Below are positions 1 to 5,211 of a stretch of 5,211 nucleotides of DNA, piece after piece (positions within the stretch are counted from its first letter, which is position 1; every line of letters starts with the position of its first letter). A program made the position numbers and the translations under genes. The notes beneath the pieces are model-generated. The model did not search any database and was not told where the DNA came from. It worked only from the letters and a program-made list of their open reading frames with translations. The stretch spans positions 1 through 5,211 of the forward strand of contig JAJEBJ010000068.1 of assembly GCA_022822575.1 (NCBI GenBank), read 5' to 3'. Source of the DNA: Alphaproteobacteria bacterium (GTDB taxonomy: Bacteria; Pseudomonadota; Alphaproteobacteria; SP197).

Positions 1-15
1 CTATGCCAGTCAACT

Positions 16-45
16 GTGACAACTTCATGACAAATGCACAATAAA
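16..45 (+). promoter_or_regulatory. possible sigma70-type promoter upstream of ubiE
   Basis: GTGACA (16-21) matches five of six bases of the -35 consensus. It is followed after 18 bases by AATAAA (40-45), four of six of the -10 consensus, in the most AT-rich stretch of the window. Transcription would begin near 52, leaving a leader of roughly 90 bases before ubiE. TGACAA also occurs twice 11 bases apart (17-22, 28-33), and GTCA-N4-TGAC (9-20) overlaps the -35, so an operator is possible. This is consensus matching only; a promoter facing the other way for a gene beyond the left edge is equally possible. Confidence 0.25.
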
Positions 46-127
46 CCGGCGAACATCGCTCCGGTGTCAACGGGAGCCCGATTGCCGTGGCGGCTTCTCT
101 GCGGATCGGGCAACGCCAACCTGTGCT

Positions 128-135
128 AGAAGGGG
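128..135 (+). promoter_or_regulatory. ribosome binding site of ubiE
   Basis: AGAAGGGG is the only good purine-rich match to the 16S rRNA tail near this gene start. It lies 8 bases before ATG 144 but only 2 before ATG 138. The spacing therefore favours 144, with 138 possible. The in-frame GTG at 87 has only a weak GGGAG (72-76) upstream and would add residues unlike the family. Confidence 0.5.
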
Positions 136-143
136 TCATGACC

Positions 144-890
144 ATGGATGACTATCACGACCATGCCGGCCGGTTCGGTGAGGAGCATGTCGGTGAATCC
201 CGCAAGGAAGGCATGGTCGGCGCCGTCTTCGACGAGGTGGCGGACTCCTATGACCTGATGAACGATCTCATGTCCGCAGGAGTCCATCGCCTGTGGAAAC
301 GAGAGATGGTGACATTGCTGGCCCGCGACCTCTCCCGTGGCCACATCATCGATGTCGCCGGCGGAACCGGCGATGTCGCCTTCGCCCTGGCACGCCGCGG
401 GTTCCGGGTGGACGTGGTCGACATCAACAGCGCCATGATCGAAGTCTCGCGATTGCGCCGACCGGCCGGAGTTCCGGCCGGATCGCTGGCCTTCGTGTGC
501 GGTCGCGCCGAAGCACTGCCCTATGGTGACCGTTCGGTGGACGGCTGCACCAATGCCTTCGGTATCCGCAATGTCACGCACATTGACCGGGCCCTCGCCG
601 AGGCCTTCCGTGTCCTCAGGCCCGGAGGCCGGTTCCTGTGCCTCGAATTCGGCCGCCCGGCCCGGCCCGTTGCCGGCCTCTACCGCCGTGCCTCGCGGAC
701 CGTGATCCCGCGTCTCGGCGCCCTCGTTGCCGGCAGCGCCGGATCCTACCGCTATCTTGTGGAGAGCATCGCCCGCTTTCCCGACCAGCACCGCTTTGCC
801 GCCATGGTCCGCGACGCCGGTTTCAGTCACGTGGCGACGCGTAACCTCACCGGCGGAATCGCTGCATTGACGACGGCCTGGCGGCTGTGA
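144..890 (+). CDS. ubiE: ubiquinone/menaquinone C-methyltransferase UbiE (COQ5 family)
   Basis: SAM-dependent methyltransferase that adds the ring C-methyl group of ubiquinone (and of menaquinone where made) to the polyprenyl benzoquinol intermediate; in this family it acts on the inner face of the membrane. Numbering from ATG 144 gives 248 residues, close to the usual 250. The N-terminal family block FDEVADSYDLMNDLMSAG begins at residue 29, with HRLWK just after it. The SAM-binding motif DVAGGTGD follows near residues 70-77, then an acidic end to strand 2 (VDVVDIN). The UbiE signature is clear: AFGIRNVT around residue 142 and RVLRPGG near 156. The C-terminal SYRYLVESIARFPDQ block and the final WRL are also typical. 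The start is set by the AGAAGGGG site; ATG 138 or GTG 87 are alternatives. It is the first complete gene here and is separated from coaBC by 73 bases. Family assignment is firm; which quinone it serves cannot be read from the sequence. Confidence 0.95.
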   Translation: MDDYHDHAGRFGEEHVGESRKEGMVGAVFDEVADSYDLMNDLMSAGVHRLWKREMVTLLARDLSRGHIIDVAGGTGDVAFALARRGFRVDVVDINSAMIEVSRLRRPAGVPAGSLAFVCGRAEALPYGDRSVDGCTNAFGIRNVTHIDRALAEAFRVLRPGGRFLCLEFGRPARPVAGLYRRASRTVIPRLGALVAGSAGSYRYLVESIARFPDQHRFAAMVRDAGFSHVATRNLTGGIAALTTAWRL

Positions 891-908
891 CGGCCGTGCC
901 GAATGCAG

Positions 909-938
909 TTCTCCAGGGCATGACAACAGGCGTATAGT
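909..938 (+). promoter_or_regulatory. possible promoter of coaBC
   Basis: TATAGT (933-938) differs from the -10 consensus at one base. The -35 is poor (TTCTCC, 909-914, spacer 18). The predicted start near 945 would leave a short leader of about 19 bases that still includes the AAGGGA ribosome binding site. If real, coaBC can be transcribed apart from ubiE. It also argues against the in-frame GTG at 937 as the start codon, because that codon lies inside the -10 element. Confidence 0.35.
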
Positions 939-948
939 GGCGCCGGAC

Positions 949-954
949 AAGGGA
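949..954 (+). promoter_or_regulatory. ribosome binding site of coaBC
   Basis: AAGGGA ends 9 bases before ATG 964, a normal spacing. This supports 964 over the upstream in-frame GTG at 937, which lies before the site. Confidence 0.55.
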
Positions 955-963
955 ACTTCGACG

Positions 964-2169
964 ATGCTCAACAGAAGAAGTGTCCTTCTCGTCATCTCGG
1001 GCGGTGTCGCCGCCTGCAAGTCTCTTGATCTCATCCGTCGGCTGCGGGCGGAAGGAGTCCGCGTGCGGTGTGTTCTCACTCCGGCCGCTCTCGAGTTCGT
1101 CACACCTCTTGCCGTGGCGTCGCTCTCCGGTGAGCCGGTCTTCCAGGACCTCTTCACGCCAACCGGTGATGGCGGGATGGACCACATTCGCCTGTCACGG
1201 GAAGCGGATCTCGTCGTGGTGGCGCCGGCGACGGCCGATATCATGGGCCGCATGGCAGGTGGCCTGGCGGACGACCTGGCGACAGCTGTTCTGCTTGCCA
1301 ACGACAAGCCGGTCCTTGCCGCTCCGTCCATGAACGCACAGATGTGGGAGAATCCCGCCGTGCGCCGCAATGTCGCCCGGCTTGCTGCCGACGGTGTCGC
1401 TATGGTGGGACCGGAAGCGGGAGACCTCGCCTGCGGCGAAACCGGACCGGGGCGCATGAGTGAACCGGATGCCATCGTCGACGCCATCGCCGCGCTCCTC
1501 GGACAAGACGGCACCCGGCCGCTCAGCGGCCGCCACGTCCTCGTCACGAGTGGCCCGACGCGTGAACCGGTCGATCCGGTGCGCTATGTCGGCAACCGCA
1601 GTTCCGGCAAGCAGGGACATGCGCTGGCGACAGCCTGTGTCGACCTCGGCGCCAGAGTGACCCTGGTGTCGGGCCCCGTGGCGCTTGCCGACCCCCCGGG
1701 GACTGATGTTGTCCACGTCGAGACGGCCTGCGACATGCTGCATGCCTGCCTTGACGCGCTGCCCGCAGACGCCGCGGTGTGCGCCGCCGCTGTCGCCGAC
1801 TGGCGGGTGGCCGAACCCCGGCCGTCCAAGTGGAAGAAGGGTGCTGCATCGGCGCCGGTTCTCGAACTTGTCGAGAACCCCGACATTCTTGCCACCCTTG
1901 CCACTCCGGGAAACAGCCGGCCAGGCCTTGTCATCGGCTTTGCCGCCGAGACAGGTGATGTGCTTGGTGAGGCGACGAGAAAACGCGCCGCCAAGAAGTG
2001 CGACTGGATGGTGGCCAACGATGTCAGCCCGGGAACGGACACCTTCGGTGGTGACGAGAACCTCATCCACCTGGTAAGTCCGCGGGGCGCGGAAGCATGG
2101 CCCCGCATGGCGAAGGCAGAGGTCGCACGCCGGCTGGCCGGAAGAATTGCGGATCACTTCAACCCATGA
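964..2169 (+). CDS. coaBC: bifunctional phosphopantothenoylcysteine decarboxylase / phosphopantothenate-cysteine ligase CoaBC (Dfp)
   Basis: Cytosolic enzyme of coenzyme A synthesis. The CoaB half joins cysteine to 4'-phosphopantothenate using CTP, and the CoaC half, an FMN flavoprotein, decarboxylates the product to 4'-phosphopantetheine. From ATG 964 the protein has 401 residues, near the E. coli length. CoaC occupies roughly residues 1-180: the FMN-binding start ISGGVAACKS (11-20), the catalytic His in DHIRLS (H74), the substrate-binding segment PSMNAQMW (N124) and the reactive Cys in GDLACGETGPGRM (C157). CoaB fills the rest: VTSGPTREPVDPVR, then the dimer and nucleotide region GNRSSGKQG (N211), AAVADWR (275-281), and the KWKKG motif with K289, equivalent to the KIKK of E. 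coli. PSMN replaces the more common PAMN, a mild change. The start is chosen from the AAGGGA site and from the family N terminus. The stop overlaps the small frame at 2166. Assignment is firm. Confidence 0.96.
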   Translation: MLNRRSVLLVISGGVAACKSLDLIRRLRAEGVRVRCVLTPAALEFVTPLAVASLSGEPVFQDLFTPTGDGGMDHIRLSREADLVVVAPATADIMGRMAGGLADDLATAVLLANDKPVLAAPSMNAQMWENPAVRRNVARLAADGVAMVGPEAGDLACGETGPGRMSEPDAIVDAIAALLGQDGTRPLSGRHVLVTSGPTREPVDPVRYVGNRSSGKQGHALATACVDLGARVTLVSGPVALADPPGTDVVHVETACDMLHACLDALPADAAVCAAAVADWRVAEPRPSKWKKGAASAPVLELVENPDILATLATPGNSRPGLVIGFAAETGDVLGEATRKRAAKKCDWMVANDVSPGTDTFGGDENLIHLVSPRGAEAWPRMAKAEVARRLAGRIADHFNP

Positions 2170-2270
2170 CGGTGTCCGTCCTCCTGAGGCCAACTTTGTG
2201 CCGGGGCCTCCGGCGACGATCACTGCGACCCATGACGGTGCTGTTCGCAACCGGGGTGTCCGTCTTCTGA
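2162..2270 (+). repeat. short interrupted direct repeat in the coaBC-moeB junction
   Basis: ACCCATGACGGTG occurs exactly at 2162-2174 and 2228-2240 (offset 66). GGTGTCCGTC occurs at 2171-2180 and 2255-2264 (offset 84). Both offsets are multiples of three. Read together, the second unit equals the first with 18 extra bases (2241-2258) and a one-base difference near its end: each unit runs ACCCATGACGGTG, then TCCGTC, then TGA. The core CCCATGACGG recurs at 3052-3061, at the end of moeB, again followed by GTCCGT (3070-3075) and TGA. Origin unknown: local duplication or chance. The matches themselves are seen directly. Confidence 0.55.
2166..2270 (+). CDS. possible 34-codon coupled small ORF between coaBC and moeB
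   Basis: An ATG overlapping the coaBC stop (ATGA, 2166-2169) opens a frame of 34 codons. It ends with TGA at 2268-2270, three bases before the moeB ATG, so it spans the gap exactly. The peptide begins MTVSVLLRP, has an Arg-rich middle (GLRRRSLRP) and ends in a hydrophobic stretch (MTVLFATGVSVF). I recognise no domain. The ribosome binding site is weak (GGATC, 2151-2155), and moeB itself lacks a clear site, so translation through this frame could deliver ribosomes to moeB by coupling. It might also be the eroded start of a lost gene: many dut genes follow coaBC and begin MTV, but no dUTPase motif is present. It may equally be a chance frame in GC-rich DNA. Confidence 0.22.
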   Translation: MTVSVLLRPTLCRGLRRRSLRPMTVLFATGVSVF

Positions 2271-2273
2271 CCC

Positions 2274-3077
2274 ATGGAGCTTTCCGACTTCACCGAAGAG
2301 CAGCTTCACCGCTATGCCCGGCACATCGTCATGCCCGAGGTCGGCGGCACCGGGCAGATCAGACTGCTGAACTCGCGGGTGCTCGTTGTCGGAGCGGGTG
2401 GTCTCGGGGCGCCACTTCTCATGTACCTGGCGGCCGCCGGCGTCGGCACGCTGGGCGTGATTGATGACGACCGGGTCGATCTCTCGAACCTGCAGCGCCA
2501 GGTCATTCACACGACCCCGCGGATCGGCGAATGGAAGACCGAAAGCGCGCGCGGCACCATCGCCGCCATCAATCCCGGCGTCGAGGTCCGCTGCCACACG
2601 GAACGTTTCAACCACCTCAATGCGCTGAACATTCTCGCTGACTACGATCTGGTGTGCGACGGCTCGGACAATTTCCAGACACGCTACCTCGTCAACGATG
2701 CCTGTCACCTGGCGGCAAAGCCCCTGGTGAGCGCCGCCATGATGCGATTCGACGGCCAGTTGACGACCTTTCCCGCCGACGGCCCATGCTACCGGTGCCT
2801 GTTTCCCGAAGCGCCACCGGCCGGTCTCGTGCCGTCTTGTTCCGAGGCCGGAATTCTGGGCGCCATTGCCGGCGTCATGGGGACGTTGCAGGCCGCCGAG
2901 GCCATCAAGGAACTGCTCGAGCTCGGCGACCGCCTCGCCGGTACCCTGCTGATCTACGACGCCCTGGCAGCCTCCTTTCACCGGGTCAGTTATGAGCGCG
3001 ATCCCGGCTGTGCGTTGTGCGGCGAGCAGCCGGAAATAGTCGATCTGTCGTCCCATGACGGCCGGGCGCGTCCGTGA
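2274..3077 (+). CDS. moeB: MoeB/ThiF/HesA-family sulfur-carrier adenylyltransferase
   Basis: E1-like enzyme that uses ATP to adenylate the C-terminal glycine of a small sulfur-carrier protein (MoaD for molybdopterin, ThiS for thiamine). The protein has 267 residues, a single adenylation domain without the rhodanese extension seen in MOCS3-type proteins. Visible are the N-terminal RYARHIVMPEVG helix (R16 candidate), the nucleotide loop VVGAGGLGAP (39-47), the acidic strand IDDDRVDLSNLQRQ (63-76, with R75), K88, and CDGSDNFQTR with D132 for Mg-ATP. Two zinc-binding pairs are intact: C172/C175 (CYRC) and C246/C249 (CALC). C189 in PSCSEAGILG is conserved in this subfamily. No good ribosome binding site precedes ATG 2274; GGGG at 2253-2256 is too far away. 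Coupling from the small frame ending at 2270 is possible. The stop overlaps cobH. MoeB is preferred over ThiF by overall resemblance, but no carrier gene is nearby to decide, so the symbol is provisional. Confidence 0.88.
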   Translation: MELSDFTEEQLHRYARHIVMPEVGGTGQIRLLNSRVLVVGAGGLGAPLLMYLAAAGVGTLGVIDDDRVDLSNLQRQVIHTTPRIGEWKTESARGTIAAINPGVEVRCHTERFNHLNALNILADYDLVCDGSDNFQTRYLVNDACHLAAKPLVSAAMMRFDGQLTTFPADGPCYRCLFPEAPPAGLVPSCSEAGILGAIAGVMGTLQAAEAIKELLELGDRLAGTLLIYDALAASFHRVSYERDPGCALCGEQPEIVDLSSHDGRARP

Positions 3078-3691
3078 ACGCATACAGCTACCTCAACGAC
3101 GGCACCCTGATCTACGCCCGGTCGCGATCCATCATCGAGGCTGAGACCGGATTGTCGGCGGTTCCGGAGGCCTTGCGCGAGGTGGCGGTGAGGCTCATCC
3201 ACAGTTGTGGCATGACCGACGTGGTGAAGGATCTTGATGCCTCGCCCGGGGCGGTCGCCACCGGCCGCCGTGCCCTTGCCGACGGAGCGCCGGTGCTCTG
3301 CGACGTCGACATGACGGCGAGAGGAATCATCACCCGGCTGTTGCCGGCGCACAACCGCGTCGTGTGCACGGTCCACACATCCCGGGTACGGCATCATGCG
3401 AAGCGTTCCGCCACCACGCGATCATGGGCGGCAGCGGACCTCTGGGGCGGCATGCTCGAGGGTGCCGTGGTGGCCATCGGCAATGCGCCCACCGCACTCT
3501 ACCGGGTTCTCGAGAAGGCTCAGGACGTCCGCCCGGCCCTGGTCATCGGCATGCCTGTCGGTTTCGTCGGAGCGGTGGAGGCGAAACGTGCACTGGCGGA
3601 AAGCGGTCTCGACTACATCACGGTTCACGGCCGCCGTGGCGGCAGCGCCATGGCAGCGGCGGCGGTGAACGCGCTCCACGGAACCCTCTAG
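3074..3691 (+). CDS. cobH: precorrin-8X methylmutase CobH (CbiC family)
   Basis: Moves the methyl group from C11 to C12 of precorrin-8X, giving hydrogenobyrinate, the last step in building the corrin ring in the aerobic cobalamin pathway. The protein has 205 residues, about the family length. It opens with YLNDGTLIYARSRSIIEAE, matching the usual N terminus. The catalytic His is H43 in RLIHSCGM. Further family blocks are CDVDMTARGI, TTRSWAAADLW (R116), GAVVAIGNAPTAL (core at 136-142), PALVIGMPVGFVGAVEAK and the C-terminal GRRGGSAMAAAAVNAL. The segment before TTRS (residues 100-111, with four His or Lys among them) is more basic than in the homologues I recall. The start is GTG 3074, overlapping the moeB stop as GTGA with no evident ribosome binding site, so translation is probably coupled to moeB. 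cobL starts immediately after its TAG. Confidence 0.95.
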   Translation: MNAYSYLNDGTLIYARSRSIIEAETGLSAVPEALREVAVRLIHSCGMTDVVKDLDASPGAVATGRRALADGAPVLCDVDMTARGIITRLLPAHNRVVCTVHTSRVRHHAKRSATTRSWAAADLWGGMLEGAVVAIGNAPTALYRVLEKAQDVRPALVIGMPVGFVGAVEAKRALAESGLDYITVHGRRGGSAMAAAAVNALHGTL

Positions 3692-4897
3692 GTGATGCCC
3701 TGGCTAGCCGTTGTCGGCCTCGGCGAGGACGGCCCAGATGGTCTCGCCGAGGCCGCACGGGCGCTGATCGACGGCGCCGAGGTGCTGGTGGGTGGCCACC
3801 GCCACCTCGCCATGGTCGATGCAGGCGACCGGCCCGCACTCTCCTGGGAGTCACCCCTGTCGCGGACGGTGGAGGCGATTGCCACCCACGAGGGACGCCG
3901 GGTCTGTGTCCTGGCGACAGGAGATCCGATGCACTACGGCATCGGTGTCACGCTGGCGCGTCGCTTCGGCAGGGAGGCTCTCGTGGTGCTGCCGGCGCCG
4001 TCGGCCTTTTCCCTTGCCTGTGCCCGTCTTGCCTGGCCGCTTGCCTCGACCATCCAGCTCACGGTGCACGGCAGGCCGCCGGAACTCGTGCTCGCCCATC
4101 TCGAACCTGGCCAGAAGATGCTGGTCCTCTCCCACGACGCGACGACGCCACCAACCGTCTGCCGCCTGCTCTGCGAGACAGGTTACGGTGCAAGCGAGGT
4201 CCATGTGCTGTGTCACATGGGCGGCAGCAGGGAGCGCGTGCTGAGCGGCACCGCGAAGTCACTGGTCGATTGCGAGGCCGACGATCTCAACACCGTGGCG
4301 ATCGATCCGAGGGCTGATGCCGGGGTGGTGCCGCTTCCCCGCACGCCGGGCCTTCCGGACAGTGCCTTCCGCAACGACGGCCAGCTGACCCGGCGCGAAG
4401 TAAGGGCATCAACCCTGGCAGCGCTCATGCCCCTTGGCGGACAGCGTCTGTGGGACGTCGGGGCCGGTTGCGGTTCCATCGCCATCGAGTGGATGCGGGC
4501 AGCCGGGCAGGCCACGGCGATCGCCGTCGAGCGCGATCCGGCGCGCTCGGCCATCATTGCCGAGAACGCCGCGGCCCTGGGCGTTCCGGGGATCGGTATC
4601 GTCACCGGCACCGCGCCGGAAGCCCTGGAGAATCTCGAGGCGCCCGATGCGGTATTCATTGGTGGCGGCCTTGCCGCCGGCACCATTGCCGGACCGTGCT
4701 GGGATGCGCTGCCCCGGGGAGGACGCATGGTCGCCAATGCGGTGACCGTGGAGAGTGAACAGGTGCTGGCAACTCTCCACCGGGACCTTGGAGGCGACCT
4801 GGTGCGGATTGCGGTCTCGCACGTCCGGCCGGTGGGCGGATTCTCCGGCTGGAAGCCGTCGATGCCGGTGACGCAATGGCGCGTCATCAAGCCATGA
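3692..4897 (+). CDS. cobL: precorrin-6Y C5,15-methyltransferase (decarboxylating) CobL (CbiE-CbiT fusion)
   Basis: Methylates C5 and C15 of precorrin-6Y (the reduced form, also called 6B) with SAM and decarboxylates the C12 acetate, giving precorrin-8X for CobH. The 401 residues hold two domains. The CbiE-type tetrapyrrole methylase spans about 1-205: the N-terminal AVVGLGEDG loop, LATGDPMHYGIG (74-85) and the PAPSAFSLACARLAWPL block. The CbiT-type class I methyltransferase follows from about 225: the joining motif DGQLTRREVRASTLAAL (from 229), the SAM loop DVGAGCGSIAIEW (255-267), and IGGGL near the middle of the domain. GTG 3692 directly follows the cobH TAG; ATG 3695 is as plausible. CGGA (3679-3682) is a weak ribosome binding site for either. 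The stop overlaps cobI by ATGA. The fusion and both SAM loops are intact, so it should be fully functional. Separate cbiE and cbiT genes are the alternative arrangement in other lineages. Confidence 0.96.
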   Translation: MMPWLAVVGLGEDGPDGLAEAARALIDGAEVLVGGHRHLAMVDAGDRPALSWESPLSRTVEAIATHEGRRVCVLATGDPMHYGIGVTLARRFGREALVVLPAPSAFSLACARLAWPLASTIQLTVHGRPPELVLAHLEPGQKMLVLSHDATTPPTVCRLLCETGYGASEVHVLCHMGGSRERVLSGTAKSLVDCEADDLNTVAIDPRADAGVVPLPRTPGLPDSAFRNDGQLTRREVRASTLAALMPLGGQRLWDVGAGCGSIAIEWMRAAGQATAIAVERDPARSAIIAENAAALGVPGIGIVTGTAPEALENLEAPDAVFIGGGLAAGTIAGPCWDALPRGGRMVANAVTVESEQVLATLHRDLGGDLVRIAVSHVRPVGGFSGWKPSMPVTQWRVIKP

Positions 4898-5211
4898 CCA
4901 CGGGAGTGTTCTATGGCCTTGGCGTGGGCCCGGGCGATCCAGAACTCGTGACCCTGAAGGCGCACCGGATTCTGGGCGAGGTTCCCGTCATCGCCTGGCC
5001 TGCTCCGCAGTCGGGCGAGAGCCTGGCCCGCTCGATCATCGCCTCGTGGCTGCGCGGTGATCAGGAGGAGATAGCCATCCGCATGCCACTCGACGCCAAC
5101 CGGTTTCCGGCCGAGGAGGTGTACACCCGCGCCGTCGAGGCCATCAGCTTCCATCTTGACGCCGGCCGGGATGTCGCCGCCATCTGCGAGGGCGATCCGT
5201 TCTTCTACGGG
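4894..5211 (+). CDS. cobI: precorrin-2 C20-methyltransferase CobI, 5' part (cut by window edge)
   Basis: Uses SAM to methylate C20 of precorrin-2, giving precorrin-3A, an early step of the aerobic corrin pathway. ATG 4894 overlaps the cobL stop (ATGA), and the frame stays open for 106 codons to the last base, so the 3' part lies outside the window; complete family members have roughly 230-250 residues. The N terminus FYGLGVGPGDPELVTLKA (6-23) is the classic tetrapyrrole methylase P-loop as found in CobI/CbiL. MPLDANR (around 69-75) fits the family. The last residues seen, CEGDPFFYG (98-106), are the conserved GDP-x-FYG SAM-binding block. CobJ and CobM, related methylases, have different sequences here, so CobI is preferred. 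No ribosome binding site is evident, so coupling to cobL is likely. Confidence 0.92.
   Translation, partial: MTTGVFYGLGVGPGDPELVTLKAHRILGEVPVIAWPAPQSGESLARSIIASWLRGDQEEIAIRMPLDANRFPAEEVYTRAVEAISFHLDAGRDVAAICEGDPFFYG

Noticed and set aside
1..28. Start of a divergent - strand gene reading from ATG at 28
   Set aside because: Only nine codons are available, no ribosome binding site is visible and the residues (MKLSQLTGI) match nothing I recognise.
880..920. Intrinsic terminator after ubiE
   Set aside because: GGC-rich pairing is possible around 880-900 but is interrupted, and no T run follows.
126..1547. 473-codon open frame on the - strand opposite ubiE and coaBC
   Set aside because: It is antisense to two strongly recognisable genes, its composition is that of a GC-rich shadow frame and it shows no domain.
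1195..2250. 351-codon - strand frame opposite coaBC
   Set aside because: Antisense to conserved CoaBC motifs, no recognisable family; typical of high-GC DNA.
2170..2273. Cobalamin riboswitch upstream of moeB and the cob genes
   Set aside because: The gap is only 104 bases. TCACTGCG at 2220-2227 loosely resembles the conserved GCCACTG piece, but no B12 box or the other conserved helices are seen.
2867..2884. Inverted near-copy of the CCCATGACG motif inside moeB
   Set aside because: It encodes the conserved GVMG segment of the enzyme, so protein constraint explains it; the match breaks after nine bases.
2220..3083. 287-codon - strand frame opposite moeB
   Set aside because: Almost exactly mirrors moeB, whose motifs and zinc cysteines are intact; no domain in the antisense product.
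3364..4317. 317-codon + strand frame across cobH and cobL
   Set aside because: Arg- and Pro-rich product out of frame with two clear genes; an alternative-frame shadow.
4213..5154. 313-codon - strand frame opposite cobL and cobI
   Set aside because: Antisense to the CbiT domain and the start of CobI; no supporting motif.

Overview
The window looks like the chromosome of a GC-rich alphaproteobacterium. G+C-ending codons dominate, and the gene order has a ubiE to coaBC block of the kind found in this class (often ubiE-ubiB-coaBC-dut in Rhodospirillales-type genomes, from general knowledge). The corrin genes belong to the aerobic (Cob) branch of cobalamin synthesis. The taxonomic placement is inferred from gene content only.

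Every convincing gene is on the + strand and coding density is very high. Positions 1-143 hold a possible promoter and the ribosome binding site of ubiE (C-methyltransferase of ubiquinone/menaquinone synthesis, 144-890). A 73-bp gap with a plausible -10 element leads into coaBC (964-2169), the bifunctional enzyme of coenzyme A synthesis. A 104-bp gap (2170-2273) follows. It is spanned exactly by a 34-codon reading frame (2166-2270) that overlaps the coaBC stop by ATGA, and it contains in-frame direct repeats. Next comes a MoeB/ThiF/HesA-type adenylyltransferase (2274-3077), then cobH (3074-3691), cobL (3692-4897) and the 5' part of cobI (4894 to the window edge). These last four genes overlap or abut (GTGA, TAG-GTG, ATGA junctions), so they are probably one translationally coupled transcript.

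The three corrin genes cover non-consecutive steps of one pathway. CobI makes precorrin-3A from precorrin-2. CobL methylates C5 and C15 of the reduced precorrin-6 intermediate and decarboxylates it, giving precorrin-8X. CobH rearranges precorrin-8X to hydrogenobyrinate. The MoeB-type enzyme belongs by family to sulfur-carrier activation (molybdopterin or thiamine synthesis), so its tight linkage to cobH is positional and not an obvious pathway link.

No RNA gene, insertion sequence, CRISPR array, riboswitch or prophage signal was seen. The window is mostly core metabolism. I do not see strong evidence for a new system. The least explained part is the coaBC-moeB junction, with its small coupled frame and its CCCATGACGG repeats, which recur at the end of moeB.
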